Of a DNA stretch of 64,000 nt, positions 13,309 through 25,212 are shown piece by piece. Position 1 is the first letter of the stretch. Each line of letters opens with the position of its first letter. A program made the position numbers and the translations under genes. This DNA is from Casuarius casuarius (lineage: Eukaryota > Chordata > Aves > Casuariiformes > Casuariidae): contig PTFA01000010.1 of assembly GCA_003342895.1 (NCBI GenBank), forward strand, positions 10,117,984-10,181,983, read 5' to 3'. The notes beneath the pieces were generated by a model. It was not told the origin of the DNA. It was given only the letters and a program-made list of their open reading frames with translations, and searched no databases.

Positions 13309-13362
13309 ATTTTACTGCTTATTGGGACTTACCCACTCAGGCTGCAAGAAGATGCCAGTGTC
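13309..13362. repeat. Copy B of an unclassified dispersed 55-bp repeat
   Basis: Direct-orientation partner of 11910-11964, about 1.4 kb away. Shared blocks are GGGACTTACYCACTC and TGCCAGTGTC. Similarity fades at both ends, so this is either a relic of an unrecognised SINE/MITE-type element or a local duplication. Confidence 0.7.
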
Positions 13363-16069
13363 TGCTTGGGATCCACAGTTTGGCACATTCGCCTAAGACA
13401 CGTGCCTATATCCTTTCTTTCAAAGAACTGAGCAGACTTTTAAAACATGGTCCTGAGTGATACGGCATAGATATTTTGCCCGATAGCTGTCATACAGAAA
13501 CAGACCTGGGAGCAAACATCCCTTTCACCTTCTTCCCTAGGTGAGTGCCTTGACTTCTCTGCTGTAGACTTCTGCTCTTCCCTTTGCTGAAGGGAATCTT
13601 GTCTCCTTCAAGGCACAGTGGCTCAGCTTATCTCTGTCACTCGCCAGATTGATCACTTCTTTTCATCAGTTTTCTTGCATGGCTGGAATTTCCCAGCACA
13701 CTAAAGATTATATTCCCTAACTAAAGCATTCCAAGGTTTAATTATATAACAATAAGATAACAATAATAACAACATGCATTTTCATATTAACTTTTCTTAT
13801 CTTTAAATAACCCTACTATGCAGCACTGCCTTGAAAATTACTGTGTTTTCTGAAGTAAAAAAATCATAAAAATTGCTCTGCAAAAACACATTAAAGCCTT
13901 CGCTGAATTACAACCTTCAGATTTTCAAATCATTTTACAAGAGAGGAAAAAAAATGTAAGGCTATACTACTTAAATAATTCAAATCACTTTCAGCTGTTC
14001 TCTCTCAAATCACATGCATTTCCACTTACAATTAAACAGGGAAGACTGAGAGAGAGAAGAGGTATAAGAGATTTAAAATTTTGTTGAACTTGCTTGAGAG
14101 AATTAAGTATGGTAGAATCCAAGTAATCCCTACCAGCTCTGGAGGGAGCAAAGAAAACCCTGGTATGGATTTTTGAGACTTTTGAGGGGAATTACCAACT
14201 GCTAGGATACCGTCAGTGAAGTGCGACTGTACAAAGTGGGGAATTTTAACCTTACTGACCCTTGCTCCCTCTACACACCTCAGACTTTAAGATAGCTGTA
14301 CTGTCCACTGATCTAGCATATTTAAACAGTACCTCTTTCTCCACTACCTGCACACAAACTGTAACCCTGGATAGGAGTATTTGTTACGCAGCTGTTTGCT
14401 GGTAAGGACAGCTGCACGGTTTTATCATGCACATCACCTGTAGGAAGCAAGCAACACTGCTCGGTTTGGGCTGGAGACATGATCTGAGTGTGTATTTCAT
14501 CAATGTTTATCTCTAAATTGGTTTCCTCAAAAAATTTGAGATGGGTAGAATTGCTACTCTCCTGAAAAGAGAATTATTACTGATTTGCACCAGAGGTGCC
14601 CGGTGGCTTATCTAGCAACATCTATTCCTATGTCAACTTCAAATATAACCAACTATACCAACACATCTATCCAAAACTGAAGGGAGCGAGATGAGGAATT
14701 CCTAGCACTAATCACATCTGTAGCAGGATGGCCCTGTCACTTACTGCTTTGTACTAACGACTATTACCACTATCAAATGTCCTGTGGGATAAAAGTGAAG
14801 GGAGGAAGTGAGTAGTGAGGTATAATCCAAAGGGCAAGAGCCAGGGTAATCCAAGAGCAGAATAATCACAGTTGGAAAAGTGCAGGGTCAACAGAAGGCA
14901 AAATACAAATCACCCCTGTTTGCAGGAACAACTCTTCATCTTGTGTCTTTGCTTTCTCAGACAATATTTGTTAAGACTGGGAAACCCTGAGTCTAACTAA
15001 GTCTTTGTTCACATGAGAAGGACTGCAGCAGGTGACAAACTCTAGGAGGGGAAAACATCACACAGCATGAAAAACTGCACAGTTACCCCTGGCTGCTTAA
15101 AAGCTGCTTCCCACGAGACAGCAAATGACATTCTCCATGGCAGGCAGTAGTGGAAACACAGAGATGAGATATATCTTTCACTTCGCTCTCCCACATGTCA
15201 GAAAAATGTTACAACCCACACTGATTCCTCTGGAAACATCTTCCTTGTGACATGGAACATGAGTGGATTACTAATACAGAAGAGAATTTACAGGCTACTT
15301 TTGGTAAATTCTGAATTCTGTCTGGATAATTCATTGTGCAGTAATCATATAGATATTTGTGCTGGGAATCTAGTGTGCTAATGGAAAACTTTTGCTGCCA
15401 GATAGGAAGGTTATTAATTTTACTATTAGATAGATCATTTCTGGAAATCAGGTCACTTTACACTGCTGAAAATTCAAAGTAACATTGTTCCATTGGAAAG
15501 GTTAACCTCATTTTCATGTCATGCCAAGTGTAAGCAGGAGAAATCGGCTGAAAATAAAGGATGTTGGGTCTCTTTCAGAACAATGGAAACAAGATCGCAG
15601 ACAGATCCAGTGGTTCTGAATGCTGTTGCTTTGAGTTCACCCAGGCACGAATGAGGACAGAATTCAGGTCCTTAGCACAAAGTTCTTAAAGAAAAACCGA
15701 AAAATGGGGATGGAATGCTAGTGTAAAGTTTGACTAGCTAGCTATCTTCGTTGTGTCCTGGGAATCTGTTTTAGAGTGCAAAATTGCAAACTTTTTGATG
15801 AGTCAGATTCAACACACTGCAGATAAGATGTAATTACCTTATAGAGGCCAGCTAAGCTGTAAATTCAAAGAGGAAAGTGGCACACAAACTGGTACAAACA
15901 CAGAATCAAGACCCACACATTTCCAACAGTGGGGAATGCACAAAGTTAGATAGTGCTGATACTGTGCTGAGAATCTGGAGCTGGAATTACTGGTTTGGAT
16001 CCATAGGTGAGTTCAAAGAAGCTATGCTAATTATGCAAATATGCTTACTTGCAATATTTATATAGAGAG
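13363..16069. other. Non-coding stretch, nothing recognised
   Basis: AT-rich sequence with no supported exon. An octamer-type POU site (ATGCAAAT) lies at 16033-16040. Scattered (AATAA)-rich patches occur near 13750-13870. Confidence 0.5.
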
Positions 16070-16170
16070 AATAGTTTTTATTAGACCAACTGGTATTACT
16101 GAGGAGAAAAAAAAAAAAAAAAAAGCTTCCAGGTAGACAAACCATCTTCAAGTCACTAGTTAGTAACAGA
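16070..16170 (+). repeat. Ancient amniote interspersed repeat relic with internal A18 run (tentative)
   Basis: The text 'TTTTATTAGACCAACTGGTA' followed about 45 bases later by 'AAGCTTCCAGGTAGACAAAC' and 'ATCTTCAAGTC' resembles an old repeat common in reptile genomes (a 'ttattagaccaact...aagcttt...cttcttcagg' core). I cannot name the family. A long A-run (about 16107-16124) and, downstream, a T-run (16194-16207) flank the region. Confidence 0.4.
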
Positions 16171-17960
16171 TGAGGGCCTGTCCCTGGTTTAGTCTTTTTT
16201 TTTTTTTCCCCAGCCTCTGTAAAATATATTACAGATACCTGGGAATCAAAAAATACCAAATAAGGACACCAAATTACTAAATTACAAGAATGAGAAAGCA
16301 CTGCAATATATAATGCTAATTGTGTGTGAATGCTATTCTTTTTTTCTTTAAATAAATTAATATTTATCTTTGCAACATCTAATTTCAATTAATTCTTTAG
16401 CCATATCATTCTTAGCGTTAATTTTTGCCTACTCCAGTTATCATAAAGCTTCTTATTTCACACGATTAGACATAATATTACTGATATAGTATCCATATTT
16501 TTTACAATATTTCATCATACAGATATAGGGGTATTTTCTGCCCAGTGGACCCACAGGTAGAGAGAATCTGTGTGTATTTCTACAATGAGCTGACGCACAA
16601 ACATCAAATAGCATGACCAAGTTTCACTGGTGAGTATCAGCACAGTTATGTCTCAAATTAAGACAATAACAACAGAAGTTCAACAAGGTGACATGGTGGA
16701 CCAGGGAGAGGTTAATGTATGCAGTAAGAAAGTGAAGAAGAAAAACTTACTAAAGGTACACTAAATGGCATGTTTTAAAAATACATTGTGGTGCTGAATA
16801 TTACATATGTCTTGGCACTCTGATTCTGGCACACTGATTTTGAAGGTTTTTCAGGCTACAGTATTATATACACCTTTTCTATTTCATTTTTTTAAATGTT
16901 TGTAGCTAACTTAGCGGACTGAAGGAGGTCGAAGCTTGTGAACCTGATGGTCACACAGTGACAGCTAAAGCAGCACCAAAGGCAAGCAGATGCAGTTAAA
17001 GATTTAGCTCACAGCTTCCCTGCTGCCCCTCAGCCCCAAACAGGATCAACCCTAAAATCAAAGCGAAAGGTCTTTCCAACACCCTGACGGACATACAATG
17101 TACTGACCCCATCATTTGGGCAAGATGCAATGCCCAAGTCTTGACTAGCTCTTTAAAGCTCTCCCTTCACTATTGCTGAAGTACAGCAGCAATCTGCCTG
17201 CAGGTCCTCATCAAATTTCATTATTGGTCATGACATGTTGCTGAATGACCCAAAGAAATCTCGTTCTTCACTACTGCGAAGTAGCACTGCTGCAGAGTTA
17301 AATAGTTTCTGTGTTTTGCCTCAGAATGGCCTGCACTGATGTGTTTCAGTGGAATAAAGCTGTTTGTGTACATACATATAGTGAGGGAGGCAGAGAAAGT
17401 GCAATGATACTTCCTCCGTTATCTAATTTGAGGCGAACGGCAGTGCACAGGGAAGGGAAGCTCCGTGGTGCTCCATGTACCGTGATCGAGCAGCCCCTCC
17501 TCACCACCACCACCAAGGGGACGGCCAGAGGGAGCCGTGTTTGCAGGACCAGGAGCCAAGGAACAGCCAGGGAAAGTGCCATTTTCTCTTGACGTAGTCC
17601 AGATAAAAAGAGTACACAAAAGAAGGATTTATTCATGCAGCTCGAAGCAGCATTAACTGTCCCTCTGTGCTCAGTGACCCCACCAGATGGGTCACAGTGA
17701 GTGGAGGCTGGCTTACAGTCCGTGCCCACAGAGCCACCAAGAGCTGTGCTGCCACTGTCGGGAGGGTGGCAAGAGAGCAGAAAGGAGAGCACGGGGTACA
17801 TCTCTGCTCCCTTCCCTCCCTCCTTCTCTCCTCTTGGTGGCCCTTCATTTTAGATGTTTCAGGCCAGCCAAACCCACTCATCATTGTGCCTCATCCTAGC
17901 TCAGTCCCCCTATAAAAGGCACAATCCTCTTTTCCACAGTCTTTCCTCTTATCATGTCTG
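16171..17960. other. Non-coding stretch including a GC-richer patch at about 17400-17900
   Basis: No gene was recognised. The 17400-17900 part is richer in GC and leaves a 151-codon frame open on the minus strand, with overlapping frames on the plus strand. Its translation is Ser/Leu/Pro-rich without a domain, so it is not called coding. Confidence 0.45.
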
Positions 17961-17964
17961 TATA

Positions 17965-18037
17965 TACAAGATTATTGTAGCATTGTTTATAAAGTACTTG
18001 GAGATGAATGGTGTTATATAACTGGTAGTTACTGTCT
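17965..18037 (+). repeat. L3/CR1-like 3'-tail relic (tentative)
   Basis: 'ATAAAGTACTTGGAGATGAA' followed by 'TGGTGTTATATAACTGG' resembles the widespread 'aaagtgctttgagatgaaaggcgctatataa' 3' tail of ancient L3-type LINEs. Only the tail is visible. Confidence 0.45.
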
Positions 18038-21000
18038 TATCATTTTTTGGAATCGCGGACAACTAAAATGTGAATGCAGTCTCCCCTTGGGGCCTGGCTG
18101 CACAAAATAAACTTGGTGACCCAAGAGAATATTCAGCTCAGCACCCCCAAGCAGCAAGGTATGGCCCTTTGCTAGATATTGTCCCACTCAAAATGACAAG
18201 TCATTAATAACTACAGCATACAGGAATGTGCGGGTAAGGAACCTCCTGTAATGTAGCTCACTAGTCATCAGAGTTTAAAAAAAGTGATGTTTTCCTGGTT
18301 TGCAATGATTTGCTATTCATTAAGCTCTGATATCTTGTGGCCTGTGATATTCCAAAGAGGTTTTATTCAGGTTATTTTTCATTCCAGGTCAGCTAACATA
18401 AAAGCAGTAACAATTTGGACAGATTTCATTCTTGAAATGAGCCCAAAATTGGCACACATAGCCTAAACTATCTTCTCGTTTCACATTTATATGAACTTTT
18501 TGAGAGCGATTTGCTTGTCTTTCTTATTTTCTTTCGTGGCAGCAATTCTCACCTATACATTACTAGGCTTCTGCACTGTTTGTACCCCAGGCACATGTAC
18601 ATGGCACCTACTCAACTCAGTGAAGGCTCTTTACACCAAAGTCAAAGCAAGAGCAGGTCCTTGCTGCTGAAAAGTGCAGTTACATTCTTATTCAGGCCAA
18701 AGTTGCAACTCTTTGCAAACTGCTGCAGATAGTCCTGTTATGCAGCTTGGAATGGGTCATATCAAGAGGGCTGTTCTCATGCAGTTTCTGCAGTAATAGG
18801 CACTCCTTCTGCAGTAAGAATCTGGTGCTCTGATTCCAGTGTCCAGCAGCACCACTTATTTTTAGGCTCACAAAACATTTCAGGCACCTAATTATTTCCA
18901 AAGTCCAATGGGAACTGATGGGTCTAAGTTTTCAGTAGGGCACATAGTTCATCTTTAAGTAACACTCTCAAACACCAATGCATCTAAAATACCTCCTGAA
19001 TAATGCTTCATTCCAGCATGTGCTGAAGCTAAGCACATGCAAAGTGCTTTACTGAACTGTGATTTAACCATGTTTCTGGTCCTATTACTCAGTGTCTGGC
19101 AGCAACCTCTCTCATTAGAAAGCAAATCCTTTACTGCCTTATAAGCCAACAGAAATTATGTATCCTTGTAAAGAAGGTGTCAAAGCTGAGTTCAAACTGC
19201 ACTTGACAACTGTTAAGAAAGCCAAGCCAAAACAAATATATTTAATCATATTTTGAGAATAATTGGTTTTCTTTTTATTCCAAAGTTCTTTTTTTTTATT
19301 ATGGAAAAACACAGCATGTTCAAAGGGGAGGATGAGGCATGATTTGACAAGCTTGAATACAACGCTGTGCAGAAATCAGGATATTTTGCTCTCACAGAGC
19401 TTGACTTTGATTGTGCAGAGATCCCACTCCTCCTACTGGGACAAATCCTCCCCCCAGTTCCAGCAGAGTGCAAGCACTGGAACCGAGAGCTGAATTTTGC
19501 CAACTGTTTCCAGTGGGAGGTTAAGGGCCCTCAGCATCTTTCAAGACCAAGTCCTGTGGTATCTCTGCAAATACAGAATAGGGTTCAACAAGCAGCTATG
19601 ACAATTTAACAGTTCACTGCCAGTGAAAGCGGAAGCTTTCCTGCCTCCCCTGCACCACAGACCTTCCCCCCCACCATCTTCCTTGCACTGGCTCTGGTAC
19701 TCAATTGCTTTTCTGTGAGACAATTATTCAATCCACTAATGTGACAGAAAACTCTATTTTTTTGTTGTTGTTGGGTTAGCTTTTCTGCCAGATTAGTGAG
19801 CTCAAGCAGTTCCTGGAAGTGGAGCCCATACCTGCACGTGTACTTATACAAGAACAGAACCAGTCCAGGGTAAGCAGCAGAAGGACACAAAGTGGGAGGA
19901 AGAGGACCAAGCAGGAAGGATAGAGACAGGAGCTTCCCTCTCCATTCCCAATGGGCTTTCAAGATCAGCTCCACCCACTCTCCGTAGGCCTCATCTGCTC
20001 TCCTCTACATTAGTTTTACACCAGTGTTACACCACCGGTTGTAATAATTACTATTACATATCATTTTCACTGTGTTAATATCCAGAAGCCCTGGCCATGT
20101 GCAGGTTTCCACTGTTACAGTCCCTGCTGTGAAGTGCTGACAGTCTAATTCAGCACACTGCACAGCTGGGAGAGCAATGGGGGATCAGTGGTCAGGAATG
20201 GGGAGAGGTAGCAGTTACACAAACACATAGCCAAAGTTTGATCTTGAAAGCCTCTCTGCATCGTTTGGGACTGATTCAGCTGTTAGATGGGTTTATTCAG
20301 CTAAAGTCAATCAAACTAAATCGCCTGACTTAAAAAAACAAAACAAACAAAGAAAGACACTCTAATTCTATCCATCTAGATTTTTAAATCTGCCACTGGC
20401 ACATTGTACCACTTCTTTGCTTCATTTTAGATTTGTCCTCACCAAACGGCTAATTCTGCACTTCATCCTGAGGCAAAAACTCCCCCTAAAACAAACAGGA
20501 GATCTGCCTATGTCTAGAGTGCAGCAGGACTGGCACCTTAGTCCTGTTGCAGATAGTTTCTCAGCATATTACAGCATCATTCCCCATCTAAATAAACAAG
20601 CAAACTAACCAAGAAGCCAACACCTAAAATTAATATGAAGAATCCTGCACTCTTGTTGTCAGATTCAGCCTCTTCCCCCTAGCTTTGGGCTGAGCTCTGT
20701 GTGAGCATTCTTTGTACAAAGCATGAAAAATTCTACTTGCCCGGCACTCACCATGACTAATGTTTTACTGAATAGGAAGGAAAAATATAATTCATTTTTC
20801 CATTATTATTATTGAAAGTCATGGTAAAGGACAGGTAAGCAGGATTTGTGTCTGGGCTAGAGAACGTTACAGGAGCATTTTGCAAGGATGATTTAAATTT
20901 ACCACAATGCATATATCTCATGTCTTGTCTATATCTCATCTTGTATCTTACAGAAATTATAATCCTGGCATAATATTTACTTAGGTATATTAGAAAATTA

Positions 21001-21600
21001 GATAAAAACAAACCTTGAGTGTTGACAGCCAAGACTTCTCCTTCTGCTAGTTTTGCTGTGCCACTGTACTCAGTAAAGGCAGGAAACATCCTTCAGCAAC
21101 TCAATGGGAGTTTGAGGGAAAAGAGAGATGTCCCTTGCAAAAAAAAGGATAACACAGCTTTTTCATTTAAAGTAAAGAAGCAACTTTGCATCAGTCTTGT
21201 CTTGGAAGCTGCACAGTTCTGTGTTATCATGATGAAGATGATTTGTCATTTATCTTTCAGCAACAATTTAACTGTAAAATCCACAGCACTGAAAAGTTTT
21301 TGTTTGGAAATAAAAGAAAACAAGGACGTGTTATGGTGAAAGGTGAGGCCTTCCATCTCAGTACAAGCTATAAGCCAGGGCATGCCATATTAGACTCTTG
21401 AAGTGCCATCTGTTCCCAGTCTACGATAATCAAAAACAGTGAACCAGGTACACAAATGGTATGGATACATAAAGGTGATGGATACATGTGCCAAAGCAAT
21501 CTGAAGTGTACAACAAAAAAGGTTTTGCACTCGTAATTAGCTTTCAGGTTATATCTATCCACCCCCGATGTTTTTTTATCTGTTGTGCACTTGGAACAAA
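18038..21600. other. Non-coding stretch downstream of KCNA5
   Basis: No supported exon. It includes an A-rich microsatellite at about 20332-20356 and short open frames on both strands (for example 19606-19974, minus) with no recognisable domain. Confidence 0.5.
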
Positions 21601-21625
21601 ACTAGTAACAGCAGACAATAACCTT

Positions 21626-21631
21626 TTTATT
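21626..21631 (-). terminator. Candidate KCNA5 polyadenylation signal AATAAA
   Basis: A minus-strand AATAAA hexamer lies about 0.85 kb downstream of the KCNA5 stop codon. It is the best-placed canonical signal I saw, and implies a 3' UTR of about 0.85 kb. Another site could be used. Confidence 0.4.
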
Positions 21632-22475
21632 TCAGTCTCAAAAATTTACTGAAGGTATAAAACTGTAAAACTGAAAAAAAAAAAGCTGCACATCTTTTCT
21701 CAGAGAGAAAGCACAGGACTGCATTATTTAGAAATTCTGAAACAGTAAGATAATAAAATTACTTAAAAAGAAGTGTATCTACAATATTTAGTAATTTAAG
21801 GCTCACAAGAAACTAACATCTCATTGACAACAAAAGTTTTCTGCTATAGGGTTAAAAGCACCAAATTCACTTCACATACTAGAAAACCAGATCTGTACTG
21901 ATCACAAGTGGAAAATTCTGAAAGTGCTGATCAGCTAATGTTCCTAGTGCTTTAATGAAGTCCTATTTCACAGGAATAAGAAAACCCCTTTCACCCATAA
22001 ATACAGTTATACAAATATAAAATATACTGGAATAATTTCAGTTTGAAACTACCATACAAAAAAACCTCAAACTCCCCCCCACCCTCAAATCCATCCACTC
22101 TCCACACACACATCCCCCAGCTCTTTAATACTAAACTTGGAGCAACTAAATTGGTTACAAATGACCCATTTAAAACCAACCACCATTTGCTAAAATAAGT
22201 GTCTACAAATTAGGTTTTGCACTGTCATAATTTACCAGCTCCTGCATCATGGAGTGTAGATTATTCTTAGTCTATTTTAAAAATAGGTGACCCTTTGTGC
22301 CATGGAAAAAGAACATAAAAACATGTATTCCTGGAGGTCTGCTCAGGACAGTGATCAATTTATAAAATATAGCCTAACTTAAAATACTAAGTGGTACCAA
22401 AACAATAACGTTAGTTGTAAGTTTCTGACACCAGTAAATCCTTCTGCATCTCTGAACTCGAACTCTCGCCTTTCC
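21632..22475 (-). other. KCNA5: Probable KCNA5 3' untranslated region
   Basis: AT-rich sequence directly downstream of the KCNA5 stop, with no coding frame, reaching to the candidate poly(A) signal at 21626-21631. Extent is inferred from the signal only. Confidence 0.4.
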
Positions 22476-24347
22476 TTACAGGTCTGTTTCCCTATTGGTG
22501 TCCAGACAGAGAGCATAGAGAGATTTTCTGAGATCTACATTACTTTTCGCTTTGATATTGGTTTTCTCTAAAGAACTGGTACCATTGTTGAACCCTTCAC
22601 TGTTTTCCAAGTGCACAACAGATTTGTTCAGAGAGTTTTTACTGGATCTTCTTTTTGCATCTCCCCCAGCTGTGCTACCCTGAGCACTGCTGTGTTCATC
22701 TTTGAGAATAGCTTGCTCTTCATGATCAGTCTCGCGGTGGTAGAAGTAGTTGAAGTTGGATACAATGACAGGGACAGGTAGGGCGATGGTGAGCACGCCA
22801 GCAATGGCACACAAGGAACCTACGATCTTGCCCCCCACAGTGACAGGCCGCATGTCCCCATAGCCCACGGTGGTCATGGTCACTACTGCCCACCAAAAAG
22901 CATCAGGGATGCTGGAAAAATGAGACTCAGGGTCATCAGCCTCAGCAAAGTAGACAGCGCTGGAGAAGAGTATCACCCCAATGAAGAGGAAGAAGATGAG
23001 GAGGCCCAGCTCCCTCATGCTGGCTTTCAAAGTCTGTCCCAAGATCTGCAGCCCCTTGGAGTGCCTGGAGAGCTTGAAGATCCTGAAGACCCTGACCAGA
23101 CGGATGACTCTGAGGATGGCCAAGGACATGGCTTGCTGCTGGCCCCCACCTCCGTTGCTACTGCTAGTCCCAGGCTGCTGCTGCTCATGGGCCAGCTCAG
23201 TGCCCAGGGTGATGAAGTAGGGGATGATGGCCACAATGTCAATGATGTTCATGATGTTGCGGGAGAACTCGGGCTTACTGGGGCAGGCAAAGAAGCGGAC
23301 GAGGAGTTCAAAGGTAAACCAGATCACGCAGGTGGTCTCAATGATGAAGAAGGGGTCAGAAAGGCTGCTAGGTGGCTGCATGGGTTGGGAGCCCCCGGCC
23401 GTGCCATTCAAGCCTCTGATTTGTGGAGGCAGGGGCACAGGCATCTCCCTCTCGTCCCTGAATTCAGGCAGGGTCTCCAGACAGAAGGTGATGATGGAGA
23501 TGAGGATCACCAGCACGGAGACGATGGCGATGGCCCGGGCTGAGCCAGAGCTCTCAGGGTACTCAAAAATGAGCCAGACCTGGCGCTGGAACTCATTGTG
23601 GGGCAGGGGCTTCTGTTCCTCCTTGATGAAGCCCTCGTCCTCCCGGAACCGCTCCATGGCCTCCTCGCCCAGCTGGTAGAAGCGGATCTCATCAGCAAAG
23701 ACATCGATGGAGACGTTGACAGGCCGGCGGAGCTTGCCCCCGGACTGGTAGAAGTAGAGGATCCCGTCGAAGCTGGGCCGGTTCCGGTCGAAGAAGTACT
23801 CATTGCGGAGTGGGTCAAAGTAGCGCATGCGCTTATCCGGGTCGCCCAGGAGTGTGTCAGGGAACTGGTTGAGGGTGCCCAGCTGGGTCTCGAAGCGCAG
23901 CCCCGAGATGTTGATCAGCACCCGCTGGTGGTGCATGGCACCCCGGCTCGCCGCTGCCGTTGTCTCCTCCTCCTCCTCGCCCACCGCCGCCATGGCCATG
24001 CCCAGGCGGTGCCCACCTTCCTCCGGGGGGCCCATCTCGGCCGCGCCGGGGCGTGGGGCGCGCGGCGGCGGCCGCGGAGGGGGCGGCGGCGGCGAGGCTC
24101 CGCGCACCGCCCGCCCGTCGGGGCCGCCTCCGCGGGGGGCAGGAGGCGGCCGTTGCTGCTCCTCGTCCGCCGCCGGCGGGGCGCCCTCCCTGCTGTCGCT
24201 CAGGCGCGGCGCGGCGGCGCTGGCGATGCGGAGCAGGTCGCCCCGGCGGCGAGCCCAGGCGCTGCCGCCGCCGCCTGCCCCGGCATCCTCGCCGGCCGCG
24301 ATAGCCGTGGCGCCCCCGTTCTCCAGAGTCACCAGCGCGATCTCCAT
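22476..24347 (-). CDS. KCNA5: Voltage-gated potassium channel Kv1.5 (shaker-related, single exon)
   Basis: Pore-forming alpha subunit of a plasma-membrane delayed-rectifier K+ channel. Four subunits assemble; in heart the mammalian protein carries the ultrarapid IKur current. The 623-aa frame is complete and intronless, as is usual for KCNA genes, and close to the 613 aa of human Kv1.5. Visible parts: Pro/Ala/Gly-rich N-terminus (1-137); T1 tetramerisation domain (about 138-240); S1 (about 270-292); S1-S2 loop with an N-glycosylation sequon at N314; S2 (about 330-353); S3 (364-384); S4 with regularly spaced arginines (about 410-430); S5 (446-466); selectivity filter TVGYGD (493-498, DNA 22854-22871); S6 with the PVP hinge (524-526); an RRSS PKA-type site (566-569); and the C-terminal PDZ ligand ETDL. 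The start MEIALV and end RETDL match the Kv1.5 paralogue rather than Kv1.1-1.4, 1.6. The start is in a ccATGG context. Confidence 0.97.
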   Translation of the reverse strand: MEIALVTLENGGATAIAAGEDAGAGGGGSAWARRRGDLLRIASAAAPRLSDSREGAPPAADEEQQRPPPAPRGGGPDGRAVRGASPPPPPPRPPPRAPRPGAAEMGPPEEGGHRLGMAMAAVGEEEEETTAAASRGAMHHQRVLINISGLRFETQLGTLNQFPDTLLGDPDKRMRYFDPLRNEYFFDRNRPSFDGILYFYQSGGKLRRPVNVSIDVFADEIRFYQLGEEAMERFREDEGFIKEEQKPLPHNEFQRQVWLIFEYPESSGSARAIAIVSVLVILISIITFCLETLPEFRDEREMPVPLPPQIRGLNGTAGGSQPMQPPSSLSDPFFIIETTCVIWFTFELLVRFFACPSKPEFSRNIMNIIDIVAIIPYFITLGTELAHEQQQPGTSSSNGGGGQQQAMSLAILRVIRLVRVFRIFKLSRHSKGLQILGQTLKASMRELGLLIFFLFIGVILFSSAVYFAEADDPESHFSSIPDAFWWAVVTMTTVGYGDMRPVTVGGKIVGSLCAIAGVLTIALPVPVIVSNFNYFYHRETDHEEQAILKDEHSSAQGSTAGGDAKRRSSKNSLNKSVVHLENSEGFNNGTSSLEKTNIKAKSNVDLRKSLYALCLDTNRETDL

Positions 24348-24460
24348 GGGCAGCGGAGGCGGCAGCAGGCGGCGGCGGGCATGCTGCGCTGCGCTCCCCG
24401 CCCCGCCGCCGCGGACACCTCGGGGCGGGCGCGCGGGCGGCCGGGCTCCTCGGCCAGGGC

Positions 24461-24546
24461 NNNNNNNNNNNNNNNNNNNNNNNNNNNNNNNNNNNNNNNN
24501 NNNNNNNNNNNNNNNNNNNNNNNNNNNNNNNNNNNNNNNNNNNNNN
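24461..24546. other. Assembly gap (86 N)
   Basis: An unresolved gap inside the CpG island, about 115 bases upstream of the KCNA5 start codon, so it lies in the 5' UTR. It is flanked by very GC-rich sequence on both sides. The gap size may be arbitrary. Confidence 0.99.
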
Positions 24547-24628
24547 CTCCGCGCTCAGTGCGCGGCGGCGCGCGACCGAGCGGAGCGCGGGGGAGCTGCG
24601 CGGGGACCCGGATATGAACGCGCGGGCA

Positions 24629-24636
24629 TTTATTAG
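24629..24636 (-). promoter_or_regulatory. TATA-like box upstream of KCNA5
   Basis: Read on the minus strand this is CTAATAAATG, an AT-only island in otherwise GC-rich DNA, just downstream of the CRE. If used, transcription would start near 24600, giving a 5' UTR of about 250 bases that spans the N gap. Confidence 0.35.
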
Positions 24637-24638
24637 CG

Positions 24639-24650
24639 CTTGACGTCAAG
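24639..24650. promoter_or_regulatory. Consensus cAMP-response element (CTTGACGTCAAG palindrome)
   Basis: A perfect 12-base palindrome contains the full CREB/ATF site TGACGTCA (24641-24648). It lies about 300 bases upstream of the KCNA5 ATG and a few bases upstream of the TATA-like box. cAMP-responsive transcription of mammalian Kv1.5 through a CRE has been reported, so conservation of such a site is plausible. Activity here is inferred. Confidence 0.6.
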
Positions 24651-25174
24651 GAGGATCCCAGCTCCCCCGCGCCCCCGCTGACAGCAGCCCGTAGCCCCTC
24701 CGCCTACCAGGCTGCCGCATCCTGCCCGGCCGGCCGACCGCCGCGGGGACTCCGCGCAAGCCCTCTCCGGGGAGGGAAGCTCCGTGTGCACCCACCGCCC
24801 CGCCCCACCTCGCCGGGGGAGCCGCGGCGCATCCCCAGGTGTGCCGCGGGGGGGGCTGCGCCGGGAAGGGGGAAGGCGCCGAGGGGGCGGCCAAGCCCCG
24901 CTGGGATGTGCGGAGCGCTGTGCGGGACTGATCCCGGGCGGGCAGGGGCATCACCGCAGCCGCGCACCGCCGCGACCCCCCCTCCCGCGCCGCAGCCAGG
25001 GGATTACGGAGCGGCCCCACGCGTGGATTACTTGTTAAAGGGAGTGGGCGGATGCGGGCAGGGCTCTGGCGGTAACCCCCCACTTACTGGTACTGGCGGT
25101 GAATGCTCCGGAGCTTCCCTGGGCCTCTTGGTTCCCCCTCCCCTGCCCCACATAATAAGAACAAAGAAAGAGTT

Positions 25175-25212
25175 GGGGGGGGGGGGGTCGGTTTGCTTTG
25201 CTTTGCTTTTCC
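25175..25212. repeat. G13 homopolymer followed by (TTTGC)n
   Basis: A run of 13 G (25175-25187) is followed by three to four TTTGC units (25192-25210), at the upstream edge of the CpG island. Confidence 0.9.

Larger units (their letters stand above)
23600..25140. promoter_or_regulatory. CpG island over the KCNA5 5' end and promoter
   Basis: Extremely CpG-dense sequence covers the KCNA5 N-terminal coding part, its 5' UTR and upstream DNA, in sharp contrast to the AT-rich flanks. It includes the N gap. Several long open frames on the opposite strand are a by-product of this composition. Confidence 0.85.

Noticed and set aside
15987..16388. 133-codon minus-strand frame
   Set aside because: Its poly-Phe and poly-Lys runs are homopolymer tracts, and it overlaps a repeat relic.
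17346..17801. 151-codon minus-strand frame
   Set aside because: Ser/Leu/Pro-rich with overlapping plus-strand frames in a GC-richer patch; no family resemblance.
22920..24617. Long plus-strand open frames (207 and 339 codons) opposite KCNA5
   Set aside because: They lie antisense to a confident KCNA5 CDS, come from its GC-rich codon pattern, encode no known domain, and the longer one runs through the N gap.
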